Positions 10,331 through 20,639 are shown, numbered from the stretch's first letter. The stretch: 64,000 nucleotides of DNA from Gambelia wislizenii (GCA_030847615.1 JAUMIR010000004.1:88079001-88143000), one strand, 5' to 3'. Numbers and translations are program-made. Notes: generated by a model not told the origin, from the sequence alone.

Positions 10331-10745
10331 TGACTTTAAAACTTGCCAAAGTATGGAAGGAAAGAACAGCACATCCAAACCAAGCATCAGCTCTGGCTTC
10401 ACTCTCCAGTCTATAAGGGTGTATAAATGTGGACAGCTGTGACCAAGTGGCAGCTTTGCAGAAGTCCAGCGGGGAAGCACCTTGTAGAAGTCCATTAGGG
10501 ATTGGCCACTTGGCAAGTTCACAGGAGAGCCATATGGTTTCCACTGCCCACTTTGAGAACCACTGGGGAGACACTTGTCCATGTTTGGGACCACTGTAGT
10601 AGACAAATAAATAATCTATTTGTAGATTGGAACACAGCTGTACACTGCACATAGAAGTGTGAAGCGACTTTTCTAATGTTAATGATGGTTGCAGACAGAA
10701 GGTGGGTAGTATGATATCTTGACTCAGCTGGAATTGAGAGACCAC
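10277..10745 (-). pseudogene. DIRS tyrosine recombinase C-terminal remnant
   Basis: The minus-strand frame contains recombinase wording close to the other DIRS copies: FQLSQDIILPTFC, then LFVYY, VSPQWFSKWAVETI, CKAATWS and FIHPYRLE, with the presumed catalytic tyrosine kept. The segment that should carry the HxxR box, between SCELAKWPIPNG and GASPLD, is short and lacks the motif. The N-terminal half is lost with the 5' truncation. In an intact element this enzyme would integrate the circular DNA copy. This copy cannot. Confidence 0.8.
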
Positions 10746-11172
10746 TTTAGGCAGGAGAGAAATATTAGGATGAAGAATGACCTTATCATGATGGAAAGAG
10801 GGGGAAAGTTCACACCTAAGAGCTGTACGTTCACCTTACCACCTGGCAGATGTGACCACCACTAGGAAAACCACTTTGAATCTGAGCAGATGCTCATCCA
10901 CTGTGGCAAGAGGTTTGAAATGCTTTTTCATCAGCTCCAACAGAACCAACAAGAGTGACGATGTCAGTGTTGGAGCCTTAATTGGTAGACAGAGATGTTA
11001 TAGGCCCTTAAGGAACTTCTTTACTGTAGGGTCTGAAAACAGAAGTGGACAAGGAGACGTCGGCTAGTGAGCCACAATTGTGGTCAAGTACACCTTTAAA
11101 GAAGAAAGTGCAAGTCCTTGCTTACACAGATTTAAGAGGAAGTACAAAAGTGTAGTACTGTAGATGCTGATG

Positions 11173-11203
11173 ATTCCAGTTTGCTGACTTTTTAGCTATA
11201 GAA
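11173..11203 (+). repeat. 31-bp direct repeat, right copy
   Basis: Partner of 9968-9998, 30 of 31 bases identical. The sequence before it, from about 11160, and after it looks unique. Confidence 0.85.
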
Positions 11204-11334
11204 TTAGACTTACCACAAATTATCTGAACCCCTCTCCCCCCCTTCCATCAGATACCTTTCAGACGAGGGCTATGACACTCCTGGTCTGCAGCTGTCAGGC
11301 CTAACACATGCTCTAGCCTCCACTTCCCCTTTCA

Positions 11335-11545
11335 AGTGCAACTTGGAATCGATAGTGTGTGACAACGCCCTTTGATTTACATTCTTGCTGGCAGAAGGAA
11401 AGGTCAAAGGCCAAGTTCTTCGTTTTCATAGAAAACTAATTAGATGACTCCATCGACACAGAATCAATAAAACTGATCAGGTGATTACACAGAGGGAGCC
11501 ATTAAAATCCCTGTGACCTTTGATCCCAAGTTCCTAACCTGAGGT
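11335..11545. promoter_or_regulatory. Candidate enhancer with two DR1 nuclear-receptor motifs
   Basis: A repeat-free block with AGGTCAAAGGCCA near 11401 and TGACCTTTGATCC near 11515, two direct-repeat-1 half-site pairs in opposite orientations, as bound by HNF4, COUP-TF, RXR or PPAR. Between them lie CTAATTAGATG, AATCAATAAAACTGATCAGGTG-type words and GGTGATTACAC. It lies between the convergent gene ends. Function is inferred from motif density only. Confidence 0.4.
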
Positions 11546-13655
11546 GGGAGAGACTCAGTTATATTCACTAGTGCCTTGGAGGGCAAAACCCACAAGTGAG
11601 AATGGGTGGGGTTGTGAGCACAAACTTTGCTGATTCTGCTGCCTGGCTTGCGCAGACATGCTGCTTATCTCATAGATGTTCCTATCCCCACTGTCTGAAC
11701 TACAGTGTAGAGGGAAAGGGACAGTATTGCCATAGAGGAGGTGGTCCAAAGTGGGGTGGACTGAATATTTTGTTCTGCTCCACTGAGAGAGAGAAGAACA
11801 GAGTGCAAAAATGATACAGGTAGTGATTTACTTTTAGTTTTTTCTTAGGCCATAACGCAATCAACTCAGGATGTTCACCAAGGAGTTTCTACTGCCTTCT
11901 GTCTCCCATTTGTCGTTCTCTAAATCCTTTGAGGTGGTTCACATTGGTGCATAAGCCATCTTAGGTCATGTAGCACTAAACAAACATTAGGTAATTATTC
12001 ATTGGCCTTCAAGTTTGTTTGACTACTTTAAAATGGATGATGGTTTTTAACATGTAGCTCCAGGCTTAACTCTGCGATGCACAATATATTTTCATATGGA
12101 ATAGAAAAGAAAGGCTGAACCACTCTACCTATAAATGTGAATGAGAACTTGTCTATATACATAGTTTGTCCTGTCTAACCCCCACTTCTAATTACTGGTT
12201 ATACCTGTTATAATGAATGTGCACATTTCCAAAGTGCTCACCTATGCTCCTGTGGACTGAACAGCCTGTACATTTTGTGTGTGAATGAGTTGGGGAGAAT
12301 AGGTATAAATGTTTGGCAATCTCATGCCCTTTGATTTTAAACAGAGCATACTCTAAAAATTTTAGTAGTACCTGTCAACATGGTTTTATCCACCCCACCC
12401 TGCTGTCCAACTACTATTGTCTAAAGCAATTCCCTTTATTGAAGAGTATGTGGTTCTGCCCAAAGTGAGGCTGGCACAGAAGACAAGAGAGCAGGAATAA
12501 GAGTATGCATCAGTATTATGGGCATCAGTATTACCCTTTCTCAGAGTGTTCCCCAAGGAAGGAATAAGAAAGTGGGCACTGATCTTCAGCTGGCTTGTCG
12601 TTTCTAAACTACAGCTAGAAATGCATGAATGAATGAATTTCTTACAGACATTTAAAAGTGACCATTGTCCTGAAAAGAGGTGAGCTGAAGATCCCAGAAA
12701 GCCAAAGGATCGGAAAACAGAGGACACATTCTGCACAATAGGTGCAGAAGCTGCCTATTTTTATGATAATCTGAACAGATTTTGGAAAAAGACGACACCA
12801 ATGCAGCTTGTAAGAAATTCTGGCAAGGCCACCCCAACTCCCTTGCAGCACATAATGAGTCAAGTTCCTTTCCCCCAAACTTTATTCATGTGGCACATTT
12901 ACAGCAAGGATGGGACTAACGAGCTGATGAGGAGGTCAGGTTGGGTTCAGCTGGAACATCCACACACCATGCATTATTTACTGGGAAGGCCCAGTGCCTG
13001 TATCAGCTCACAGCCTGACTGCTGCATGGGCAGAGCCTTTTTGGTGTGGCTCCAAGGTAGGTGGCAGCTGGAGCCTATCCACCTGGGTATCCATTCAGCA
13101 AAGGCTAAGAGTAGGACAGAAAATTTCTGGAAACCAGCAAAATGAGGAGGGAGAGCCATTCTTTATTCTCCTTCCTCGTATACTGTTCCAGAACAGTGGG
13201 AATCATATGGGAAAAATGGGCCACATCTCTCAAGCAACCAAGTGTTGTAGCCATTGTGGAAGGGGGAGGTGGTCAGTTTTAGTAATGGGGAAGAAGCAGA
13301 ACTATCAGTCAATTTGCAGGTCCTGGAAGTGTATTGAGACTGGGAACACAACCCCCCTGTTGGGCTAGCAGTAATGGGCATGTCCACTGCCCGCAATGGA
13401 CTGCATGCTACGTGAGGGGAGGCCATGCACAAACACAGATGGATGCACGGTAAGGTCTCCCATGTTCTGAGGAGGCATGAGCAGGGGACCATGGTGCAAG
13501 AGGTGCTGGGCATGGACATGAGCATCAACCAGGATGCTCCAGCCTATGATAGCCCCTGCTGAACGAAGGCCCAAGGAAACAGGTGGCTTTTGGTGGGCGG
13601 GGAATACAGGCACTTTACCTTAAACAGAAAGAGCCAAGCTTTCTTAGTCACATAC
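11546..13655. other. Intergenic DNA downstream of the minus-strand gene
   Basis: Short overlapping ORFs on both strands between 12.4 and 13.6 kb have no recognisable domain and mixed low-complexity content. I see no splice-supported exon and no clear repeat. GC content rises from 13.0 kb towards the 3' UTR at 13.66 kb. Confidence 0.4.
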
Positions 13656-14237
13656 AGGAGGAATCAGAGGGTTAGTGTTTATTTAAAACAGATGGGGCAA
13701 GGCGAGAGAGGCCAAAGAAAGGGGGGCTGTCCGAATGCTGCTCAGTCAATATTTAGCTGACACGCAGGAGACACAGAAACAGATTCACACAGGGAAAAGG
13801 GGGGCTTGACTGCAGCTTTTGAGATATTGTACTCAAAATAATAAGGGCAAGATCCCAAACATGGCGCCATGGTCTTGCTACAGGCGCAAATGTGAGCAGA
13901 AAGATTGAGAGAGAGAAAGAGAGAAAGACGCCAATGGAAATCAGAAGCCAACAAAAGGGAAAACAATCTACGTCTCTAAACCATGTGGAGCAAGCACCCT
14001 AGGGGGCTGCAGGCTGGGCCAGGCTGGGCAGGCAGCCGGCCCCAGAGGGAGTCACGTCAGGCCTACACAGAGATTCCAGTTCCATATATACAGCCTCTAC
14101 TGGCAGAACAGCAAAACTGACGGAGTCATGGGGTTACTTGTTCCTCTGTCCTCTTTCTGTTGTTTGAAAGCTCCAGCCCATCACGCCCTGGTAGCAGGAG
14201 CCGGCCGCATGCAGCCCTGTCTGGCCGGCCCCGGAGA
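13656..14237 (-). other. 3' UTR of the minus-strand gene with poly(A) signal
   Basis: Following the TGA at 14240-14238, about 560 bases of non-coding sequence run to a canonical AATAAA on the minus strand (13683-13678), with cleavage expected roughly 15-25 bases further on. The first 200 bases are GC-rich and include several 'ggctggg' repeats near 14.0 kb. The middle is AG-rich. Confidence 0.6.
13678..13683 (-). terminator. Polyadenylation signal AATAAA (minus strand)
   Basis: TTTATT on the plus strand gives AATAAA on the minus strand, about 555 bases downstream of the stop codon of the terminal exon at 14238-14320. Confidence 0.6.
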
Positions 14238-14320
14238 TCAAAAGGGCTTGGAGGTCTGCTTGAAGATGAACCCTCTGTGGGCCAGTGTCTTCATGATGTT
14301 GGCAATGTTCTTGCAGTCAT
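14238..14320 (-). CDS. Terminal coding exon of an unidentified minus-strand host gene
   Basis: On the minus strand a textbook acceptor (CTTCTTTTTCTGCCCAACAG) is followed by 80 coding bases and TGA. Two bases complete a split codon (phase 1 intron); the rest reads DCKNIANIMKTLAHRG then FIFKQTSKPF and stop. The composition looks like an ordinary globular protein C-terminus with an amphipathic helix, not a repeat: none of the mobile elements in the window encodes anything like it. The 3' UTR and AATAAA follow in the right order. The exon upstream of it was not found; the DIRS/Tigger nest at 14.39-20.88 kb begins 67 bp beyond the acceptor, within the adjoining intron. I do not recognise the family with enough certainty to name it. 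Confidence 0.72.
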
Positions 14321-14387
14321 CTGTTGGGCAGAAAAAGAAGAGGATAGAGAACAAATATATTAAATTTCATTTCCAGGTAAGAAATTA
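14321..14387 (-). other. 3' end of the last intron of the minus-strand gene
   Basis: The pyrimidine tract and AG acceptor on the minus strand (14340-14321) are intact, although a large nested insertion begins only 67 bp upstream of the exon. Confidence 0.55.
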
Positions 14388-14534
14388 CAGTTGGTGCTCA
14401 ATATCCATGGGGATTTGGTTCCAAAAACCCCAGCGGATAGCAAAAACCATGGATGATAGCGTCCCATATTAATTAATCATTTTAAGTTTGGACACTATCA
14501 TATTAGATAAGGACAAGTTGCTTACCTGTAACTG

Positions 14535-14700
14535 TAGTTCTTCAAGTGGTCATCTGTGAAATCACACAATTGCGTTAATCCTGCGCCTGCGCAGTGCACT
14601 TCAGAACCTTCTAGAATAGTTATATAATGCTTTTTGGCAGTAGCTCCGCCCACCCTAACGGTCCCTCTCAGACATTTCCGTTCATTTACCTCAGTTCCTA
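14535..14700 (+). repeat. Inverted terminal repeat of the 14.5-kb DIRS element (3' side)
   Basis: It pairs with 20640-20800 reversed. Shared words include 'cagaaccttctagaatagtt', 'atataatgctttttgg' and 'ccctaacggtccctctcag'. The outer 25 bases (14511-14535) are not in the other terminus but are mirrored in the internal complementary region. Confidence 0.88.
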
Positions 14701-14768
14701 AGGACGCTGCAAATAGCAGCAGCAGCAAAGTTAAATCAGAGAAGGACATGAAAGGAGGATGGGCGGGT

Positions 14769-14866
14769 TTGTGTGATTTCACAGATGACCTGTGATGATC
14801 AAAGAACTACAGTTACAGGTATGCAACTTGTCCTTCTTCATGGTCTCTGTGAATCACACAATTGGG
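14769..14866. repeat. Internal complementary region of the 14.5-kb DIRS element
   Basis: 14769-14833 is the diverged reverse complement of the element's left end (14511-14576): 'gatttcacagatgacc' and 'aactacagttacaggt' mirror 'ggtcatctgtgaaatc' and 'acctgtaactgtagtt'. It continues directly into 'ttcttcatggtctctgtgaa' (14834-14866), the reverse complement of the far terminus at 20780-20806. The joint between the halves therefore records the sequence of the circular junction. Confidence 0.88.
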
Positions 14867-14977
14867 AGACTAGCAAGCTTTCTCACAGGTGGAGGGAATG
14901 TCATGCCACACAGAGAAAGAATGAGGACACAGTATATCACTGAAACATAGAAAAACATTTATTTACACATCATTTAT

Positions 14978-15485
14978 TTACTGCAAGGTAGACAGAAGAA
15001 CAGATCTTCCAAAAGCAGCAGAATCCATAGACCTGTTATCAAGTCTGTAATGGGAGATGAAAGTCAATGGAGTTGACCAAGTAGCTGCCTTGCAAACGTA
15101 GCTGCCCTCCAAAGGAACACCAGAGAGAAAAGCAGCAGTTGCAGCTACCGTCCTTGTGCAGTGAGCTTGAATTTGAGACAGTAGAGGCTTTTGAGCCAAT
15201 TCATAGGCTAAAGTAATCGCAGAGACAACCCATTTGGACAGGCTCCTGAGGGGTCAAAGAAATGCCATGATTGGAGACAGAGCAGCACACAAAGAGGCAA
15301 TTCGACTTACAGAACGGAGCAGTCCGTTGAACATAAAAGGCAAGAGCCTGACAAACATCCAGGGAATGGAACACATGCTCGAATTCATTTGTAGGGTTCT
15401 GCATCAGGACGGGCAACGCAATGGATTGGTTGAGGTGGAAACTGGAGACGACCTTAGGCAGAAACAACAGGTCCAGTTTAAACAC
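14978..15485 (-). pseudogene. DIRS tyrosine recombinase (broken)
   Basis: Two minus-strand frames, 15485-15201 and 15199-14978, together cover the C-terminal half of the enzyme that would integrate the circular DNA copy. HCTR at 15163-15152 is the HxxR box, CKAATWS follows, and HYRLD holds the presumed nucleophile (TAC at 15049-15047). The catalytic residues of this half are therefore intact, but a frame change near 15200 splits the protein. The N-terminal half, with the first catalytic arginine, is not cleanly readable. Confidence 0.8.
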
Positions 15486-16143
15486 AACTTTGTGCCTGTG
15501 AAAGACCAGGTAAGGTGGATCCGAGCAGAGAGCCGAACCACAGCTGGCGGGGCCACCATGGGGAGATCAAGATCGCATCCAACTTGTCATGATGCAATTT
15601 GGTGATCACCTTTGTCAGCAGTGGAAACGGAGGGAATAAATAGAGTAGGGGATTGTTTCCTGGAACAGAAATGCATCCCCTCTGGAACCCTGCATGCTGG
15701 ATCTCGCATAGTACTGTCAATATTGCTTGTTGGCTGCCGAGGCAAAGAGGTCGACTTTCGGCGTCCCCCAGGACCACAGACCAATGCAGTCTCCACTTGT
15801 GAATGGTTGAACCTGAACAGCTCAGTCTGTCTGCAAGAGTATTCTCCTCCCCAAGGAAGTGAATGGAACGAAGGAGGATGCTCCTCTGTATGCACCAGTT
15901 CCAGATTTTGATCATGGTTGAAAGTAGAGTGGAGGACTTTGTCCCTCCTTGTTTGTTGATATACTGCATTATGGAGGTGTTGTCCATGACAAGGAGGACA
16001 ATCTTGCCAGCCACTAGGAATTCAAAGGACCTCAATGCCTTTTGAACAGCCAACAGTTCCAGTAGATTGATGTGGAGGAGCGGCTCCTCTGCTGACCAGA
16101 CGTCCTTGATGGAGGACTGGCCAAGATGCACTCCCCCACCCAT
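15478..16143 (-). pseudogene. DIRS RNase H and following methyltransferase-like region
   Basis: A 221-codon minus-strand frame. HINLLELLAVQKALRSF (residues about 24-40) holds the conserved glutamate region of the RNase H, and LLVMDNTSIMQYINKQGG (about 50-67) the conserved aspartate. HFLGEENTLADRLS is the DIRS form of the last RNase H block. The C-terminal part around AILISPWWPRQLWF is typical of the segment after RNase H in DIRS polyproteins, sometimes called a DAM-like methyltransferase region. The frame opens at a methionine that is internal to the polyprotein and breaks before the recombinase. Confidence 0.82.
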
Positions 16144-16159
16144 TTAGAGATGCATCCAT

Positions 16160-16991
16160 CATGAGAGTGACAAGGTTGCGGAGGTTCGAAGGGCAGGCCC
16201 GCAAGCACGTTCCTCAGATTCAGCCACCAGCCCAGGGATCGCTGCTCCACCCAAGGCATAGTAAGAAGCTTGCCTGGAGGGTCTCCCAGAGGCTCGAAGA
16301 CAGATTGAAACCAGGACTGCAGGGGGCAAAACCAGAGCCTCACAAAGGGGGTCATGCTTGTGGTGGAAGCCATGTGCCCTAACAACACTTGGACATTCTG
16401 GTCAGACAGTCAACACGATCAGCGGCACTGGTAAACAAGGGCTCTCGGGGTGTCGAACCTGGATTCTGGGAGGTAGGCAGCAGCAGTGGTGGAGTCCAGG
16501 CAAGCGCTGATGAACTGGACAGTCTAACATGGATTCAGATGGAATTTTTCCATGTTTATCACCAGGCCAAGGGAGTCCAGGAGCTGTAAATTCACCTCGA
16601 TATCCTGGAGAAGCTGAGATCAGGAGTTTGCCACTAGTAGCCAATTGTTGATATAAGGGAACACCACTACATTGTGCTGTTGAAGGCATGCCGCCACCAC
16701 CACCATACACTTCGTGAACACCCTGGGAGCTGTCGCCAAGCTGAAAGGAAGAACTGCAACCGGAAGGCATTGTCACCAATCTGGAAGGCCAGGAACCATC
16801 AGTGGGGTGGGTGGATTCCCACATGGAAGTATGCATCTTTCAGGTAGGCGGTTGCAAACCAGTTCCCCTGTTGTAGAAGGGGCAGGATTGAAGACAGGGT
16901 GACCATGTGGAATTGCTTCGGGAGGATGTAGGAATTCACCCCGCAGATGTTGAGGATAGAGTCCCCTGTCCTTCTTGGTCATGAGGAAGTA
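16160..16991 (-). pseudogene. DIRS reverse transcriptase, C-terminal part, with altered active site
   Basis: On the minus strand, FLMTKKD at the Tigger junction (16991-16966) is the start of the palm; LRG, then a run equivalent to LKDAYFHV, and FPYI follow across several frame changes. The catalytic box, normally Y-x-D-D, reads Y-I-N-N followed by WLL at 16655-16638. Stops lie a few codons later (TGA and TAG). The enzyme would copy the genomic RNA into DNA; this copy is dead. The insertion at 16992-17999 separates it from the upstream part of the frame. Confidence 0.78.
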
Positions 16992-17098
16992 CAGTCGTCC
17001 CTCCACATTCGCGGGGGTTATGGGAACAAGACCCCCGCAAAAGTGAAAAACTGCAAATAAAAGCAACCTCTGAGGGTTTAATGAGGAGCCCTTCCTAA

Positions 17099-17130
<32 letters not shown>

Positions 17131-17999
17131 ACTGACCCAGCGTCTGAGCATTTAAGGAGGAAAGGAAATCACAGCCCCATGCTGTGAGCATGCAAGCAAA
17201 GTCCCCCCCTTGCCACTCCCCTCTCTGTGTCTTAACAAACTGAATTGCTTCTTTAAAACTCACATTTCACCCCATGTCTTCTCATGGCCCAAAGAAAGGC
17301 ACAGGTGCATGCTTGCCACCCCCTCTCTGTGTCTCAACAAACTGAATTTAAAACTCAGCTTCTTTAAAACTCACATTTCGAACTTTTCCTACACACATTC
17401 ACACACAGGAAAGGCACGGGTGGCATCTCCCAGCAACCCATCCTCTGAGCATTTAAGGAGGAAAGCTTCCTGCTGGCCGAAAGAAAAGCACAGTCCCATA
17501 CTGTGAGCACACAAGCTTTCCTCCTTAAATGCTCAGAGACTGGCTTGCTGGGAGATCCACCCACACCTTCCCTGTGTGTGAATGTGTGTAGGAAAGGTTC
17601 GAAATGTGAGTTTTAAAGAAGCAATTCAGTTTGTTGAGACACAGAGAGGGGTGGCAAGCATGCACCTGTGCTTTTCTTTGGGCCATGAGGAGACATGGGG
17701 CGAAATGTGAGTTTTAAAGAAGCAATTCAGTTTGTTAAGACAGAGAGGGGAGTGGCAAGGGGGGGAACTTTGCTTGTGTGCTCACAGCATGGGGCTGTGA
17801 TTTTCTTTCGCCTTAGACCCTCAGAGGCTGGTGTGGGGGTTGCTTGCTTGCTGGGATCTTCCCTGTGTGTGTATATGTGCAGGAAATTTTCCTCCTTAAA
17901 TGCTCAGGGGCTGTGTGGGGGAGAGCGGGGGGGGTGGAGGAATTTCCACAAATACATAAAACCGTGAAAGTCAAAGCCGCGAATGTAAAAGGACAACTG
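16992..17999. mobile_element. 1,008-bp fold-back Tigger/pogo-like element
   Basis: TA (16990-16991) then CAGTCGTCCCTCCACATTCG, and at the other end 'cgaatgtaaaaggacaactg' then TA (18000-18001). The ends match the shorter elements at 21788 and 32443. The interior is a long palindrome: arms of about 400 bp run from 17127 to about 17485 and back to 17960, centred near 17490. Each arm holds a partly duplicated unit around 'actgaattgcttctttaaaa', so that word occurs four times, two per strand. A (CA)n run marks the outer left arm. No transposase is encoded. The element sits cleanly inside the DIRS reverse transcriptase. Confidence 0.88.
17099..17126. repeat. (AC)n microsatellite
   Basis: About 13 AC units in the left arm of the fold-back element. 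Confidence 0.9.
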
Positions 18000-18001
18000 T
18001 A

Positions 18002-20400
18002 CTTGGTCTGTTGTTATGGCCGCCCAGGCGTCCTGGAAGCGAGCAAGGCGGTCACCGAATCAAACACCCTAGGGAGAGACATGAGATGGAGTAAGTCAGA
18101 AGTGGCATTTAGACAGCTCCTTGGGGCACTGCTTAAGAGTGCTGATGGTAGTGAGGAGTTGATGTTTGGTGCTGGCCAGAGGAGGCGGAGGACTGCAATG
18201 GGTATCGTGTTCGGCGGAAGGACGGTGGACTGAATCCTTGGCACCTGGAATGAGAGTGATTTCTGGAGCTAGAAGTAGACAACATGCCATATTTTTTGGC
18301 CATAGTTCTCATCTTTTGGGTGAATTCCAGCTTTCTCGTCCGTCAACTGGTGGAATAGGCCGGAGTGGTTGGATGGCATATCCTCAATGGTAGCCCAAGC
18401 CTGGGGAGATAGGCCAAAGGACCAAAGCCACACGTGATGACGGAGAGTGATGGAACCCGTGATGGATTTGGCGGAACAGTCAGTGACATGACATGCCAAA
18501 TTCATCTGCTGCCCAACCAGTGATCGCTTCTTGGCCTGGATAGCGTGGGCCATGCGCCTCTGTTCTTCTGGGAGCTGCTCCAAAATAGGCGACATTCGGT
18601 CCCACAGGACCTGTTGATACGCCCCCATACAAGCTGAATAGTTGGGAAATACGGAAATTGAGGGTGGCTGAAGAATAGAACATTTTGCTACTATATCTAG
18701 CTTCCAACTCTCCTTATCGGTCAGGGTGGCTTGTGAGTATTACTGGATTCAGTGTTGTGAGGCATCTACAATCACGGAGTTCAGTTTTGGATGCTCAAGC
18801 AACCAGTCGATGTCATCGTCTGCCACATGATACAACCGGTCGATTCTCTGTGAGGTGGAAGGGAGACATGATGGATTCATGAACCCTGGGGCAATTTCAG
18901 GAGCGACGGCAGAACAAGCAAAGTCGCCACTGGTGGAGCCTTGGACTTGATACGATTATAAATAGGGTCAATGGGATCAGATTCTTTCTGAGCCGTTTTC
19001 AAGTCCAACGTATTTGACAAGCAGATCATCTGCTCCGAAAAAGCCGATATCATCCGTCGGAGAGGACGAGTCCACGTCAGCCGGTCTAGGTGGAGGCGAA
19101 GGGTAACGAGGTTTGTCAGAAGAGGAGGAATTCTCCAACAGAGTAGGCAAAGGAGATTTGCTACGACCTCGGTGAACAGGGATCAGAGAGTAGGAACATG
19201 GAGGAACTGGTGGAGGATGCTCCACAGGTGGACATGGCAGAGGATGCTCCGCAGGACGACATGGCAGAGACGGCTGTTCCAATAGCAGATGTTGAGGCGT
19301 AGGTGTCGGGCGCCGAAGGGTAACCTGGCTACCTGCATCCTGCATCACCAGCTGAACAGGTTCAAGTGGTGGGATCTGAATGGGATTTGGAGGTAGGATA
19401 AAGGAGCATGCAGGCTAGTGGAAGCCCAGAGGGTCTTGAGTTTCATCACCAGCATAGTAGTAGCCCCTCAAGTGATCAAACATCTGCCCATGGAGATGAT
19501 GTGAAGGGGGAGATGGAACACCTTCGAACACCCTGCAAGCTGCACCGAATGCTCCCACTGACTCTTTGCGACCCTAGTGTGGGGGAGTATGTGGGACTGG
19601 AGACAGGGACCTCGAGCGAGATGACAGGTACTCCACAATGTCTCAACGTCTCAAGTCAGCCGCCGTTTCCCTGGATCCCAGAAGCTTGGAATGGGAGACG
19701 GTCAGTGACAGGGAGTGCCGAATCGGGGGAACATCCCGAGACAGAGACAGCTCCACAATCTCTTCGGAAACCAACATGGTTTCCACATTTACCAGCTAAA
19801 CCAAAGGGGTCGGTGACATTCCCTGAGGTGGAGATAGAACACAGATGATGGACGCCACTGATGGCACAGAGTGGCGTGAGGAATCGCAATCAGAAGAGTG
19901 ATTAGAGTGCTTCTTTTTATGCTTTTCACCCATCGGTTTTGGAGGAGTAGACTGGGGTCGAACCTGTGCCAAAACACCCGGATTCGAGACCCCGGGTTTG
20001 GACACTAAATTCACCTGCCATTGCTTGGCAGGGCTTGAAGAGCTGGCATTGGCCCTCTTACGGGTCAGAGAATGACTTGAAGTCAACTCAGCTGGAACAG
20101 CAGGTGGCATAGAGACAGTGGTCGTAGGTGGAACAGACGGCTTCAAAGCCTGCTCATACAGGAGGGCCTTCAGATGCGACAGCCAGTTCTTGTGGGCTTA
20201 AGGCGTAAAGGCCTTGCAATGAGGGAGGTCAAAACATTATGCCCCTCGCCCAAACATAATAAGCAATGAGAGTGGCCATCAGAAGCGGGCGGTAAGCGAG
20301 CCAGGCCGAAGGAGCAGGCAAGCAAAAGTCCCAGAGCAGTCCAAGTCGAGGTTGGAGAAAGATGGCAAAACATAGTCAGGTCTGGTCCGAGTTAAGGCAG
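18002..20400 (-). pseudogene. DIRS gag region and start of pol (broken)
   Basis: Minus-strand fragments carry typical DIRS Gag wording: DGHSHCLLCLGEGHNV (about 20290-20240), a zinc-finger-like start; PSSPTDDIGFFGADD-type acidic stretches near 19.05 kb; and AHAIQAKKRSLVGQQMNLA, LSPQAWATIEDMP and GLFHQLTDEKAG (18560-18310), the conserved C-terminal part. A proline/serine-rich low-complexity segment fills 19.1-19.35 kb. Gag would form the particle around the element RNA. No frame longer than about 145 codons survives and several stops interrupt it. The first reverse-transcriptase residues lie between 18.2 and 18.0 kb, up to the Tigger-like insertion. Confidence 0.72.
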
Positions 20401-20555
20401 GAGAAAATCAGAAAATGTCATCGAAAACAGTCCAGGTCAAACACCAAAAAATCAGAAGCAGAGTCATATACCAAAACAGTCTGAGTCAAAAACCGAAAGA
20501 GAAACTAGAGAAGGCAATGAGCGAAGAGTGAAGGTTCCTTGTGTGCTGCTAACAC

Positions 20556-20630
20556 TGTTGTAAGCCGCCCCGATTGTTCGCAGTGGGGCGGGATATAAAT
20601 ACATTTTATTATTATTATTATTATTATTAT
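20556..20630 (+). mobile_element. Short L2/SINE-type 3' tail inside the DIRS element
   Basis: 'ttgtaagccgccccgattgt' followed by 'ggggcgggatataaatacat' and (ATT)n is the 3' end shared by squamate L2-type LINEs and SINEs. TAACAC occurs on both sides (20550-20555 and 20631-20636) as a 6-bp target duplication. Only the last 75 bases of the source element were copied. Confidence 0.8.
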
Positions 20631-20639
20631 TAACACAGC

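Larger units (their letters stand above)
9999..11172 (-). mobile_element. DIRS-type retrotransposon, 5'-truncated copy (3' end, ICR, recombinase)
   Basis: The left (3') end resembles the 3' end of the larger DIRS copy at 14.5 kb ('ggttgcttacctgcaactgt' here). An internal complementary region at 10241-10330 repeats this end in inverse orientation and continues into 'tcttcgtagtctctgtgctt', matching the inverse of the other terminus in the larger copy. This is the DIRS-1 layout. Next comes a broken tyrosine recombinase, and similarity stops near 11160. Gag, reverse transcriptase and the 5' terminal repeat are missing. The copy belongs to the same family as, or a sister of, the 14.5-20.8 kb element. 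Confidence 0.8.

Noticed and set aside
12386..13613. Overlapping ORFs on both strands as coding exons
   Set aside because: No splice sites, domain wording or codon signal support any of them and they overlap in several frames.
14522..14782. 86-codon minus-strand ORF at the end of the DIRS element
   Set aside because: It lies across the inverted terminal repeat and internal complementary region, which are non-coding in DIRS elements.
16773..17126. ORF with a run of alternating Cys and Val
   Set aside because: The run is a translated (CA)n microsatellite, and the rest is the DIRS reverse transcriptase read through the edge of a Tigger-like insertion.
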